DNA of 64,000 nt from DASWTL01 sp035575925 (GTDB lineage Bacteria > Bacteroidota > Bacteroidia > Sphingobacteriales > Sphingobacteriaceae). Location: positions 78,829-142,828 of the forward strand of contig DATLXK010000023.1 of NCBI GenBank assembly GCA_035575925.1. Reading direction: 5' to 3'. The position numbers and the translations under genes were made by a program. Of this stretch, positions 63,912 through 64,000 are shown one piece after another. Position 1 is the stretch's first letter; the number at the start of each line of letters is the position of its first letter. Below the pieces are notes generated by a model. It ran no database searches. It saw nothing but the letters and a program-made list of their open reading frames with translations, and was not told the DNA's origin.

Positions 63912-64000
63912 ATGAGCATTTGTATGGAGAAAAGATTTAAAAGTTTATCCTTATTCGAGTTTCAGGCCCGATTTCCAAACGATGATAAATGTAAAGAATA
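63912..64000 (+). mobile_element. IS1595-type transposase, N-terminal end (continues beyond window)
   Basis: The last 77-89 bases encode MEKRFKSLSLFEFQARFPND and then DKCKEY, which matches the start of IS1595/ISXO2-type transposases, where a zinc ribbon would follow. Two in-frame starts are possible, at 63912 and 63924. The catalytic part and right end are outside the window. Confidence 0.7.

Overview
This window is from a Bacteroidota chromosome, most likely Sphingobacteriaceae or a close relative. The evidence is a SusC/SusD polysaccharide locus with its own ECF sigma/FecR pair, a DUF4290-murA gene pair, large CHASE3/PAS hybrid histidine kinases, Bacteroidota-type lipoprotein signals, a TTTG/TAnnTTTG-type promoter and the general absence of strong Shine-Dalgarno sequences. 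The genus cannot be fixed from the sequence alone.

Layout. 1-11175 is core genome: the end of a UvrD/PcrA helicase, DUF4290, murA, a YceI lipoprotein, a CBS-domain cystathionine/cysteine synthase, an AT-rich Fic gene that looks inserted, AMP nucleosidase, the clpX-clpP-tig block and tRNA-Leu(TAG). 11250-18583 is a signalling operon on the minus strand: a CHASE3-GAF hybrid kinase with three receiver domains, CheR, CheB, a receiver-kinase-receiver protein and a BtuF-like metal/cobalamin binding protein. 18813-39073 is one long minus-strand polysaccharide utilisation locus: ECF sigma, FecR, SusC, SusD, three related GH43 lipoproteins, a PHP hydrolase sharing a C-terminal domain with one of them, a sulfatase, an alkaline-phosphatase-fold enzyme, a GH-A clan glycosidase, an aldose epimerase, a fourth GH43 and a sodium/sugar symporter. 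A possible antisense RNA with a good terminator lies opposite the fecR-susC spacer.

39074-49176 mixes working genes with gene debris. The intact genes are a second PHP hydrolase, a stressosome-like module (RsbR-, RsbS- and RsbT-like proteins, a PP2C phosphatase and a histidine kinase), an isochorismatase-like fusion protein and a lipoprotein of unknown function. The debris includes fragments of CheA, a YoeB/Txe toxin, a sugar isomerase/epimerase and a flavin disulfide oxidoreductase, plus an 85-bp direct repeat. 49177-56184 holds two large PAS-type sensor kinases. 56700-62972 is a plus-strand operon with a clear promoter: DUF4856 lipoprotein, imelysin-like lipoprotein, HTTM membrane protein and a FecA-like TonB receptor, probably for iron or another metal chelate. 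The window closes with a truncated esterase, orphan hairpins and the first codons of an IS1595-type transposase.

The most interesting items are the antisense RNA candidate in the susC leader, the GH43 paralogue that has lost a catalytic aspartate, the stressosome-kinase module, the DUF4856/imelysin/HTTM/TonB operon, and the remnants of dead genes between 39 and 49 kb. All family assignments come from reading motifs by eye; no database search was run.
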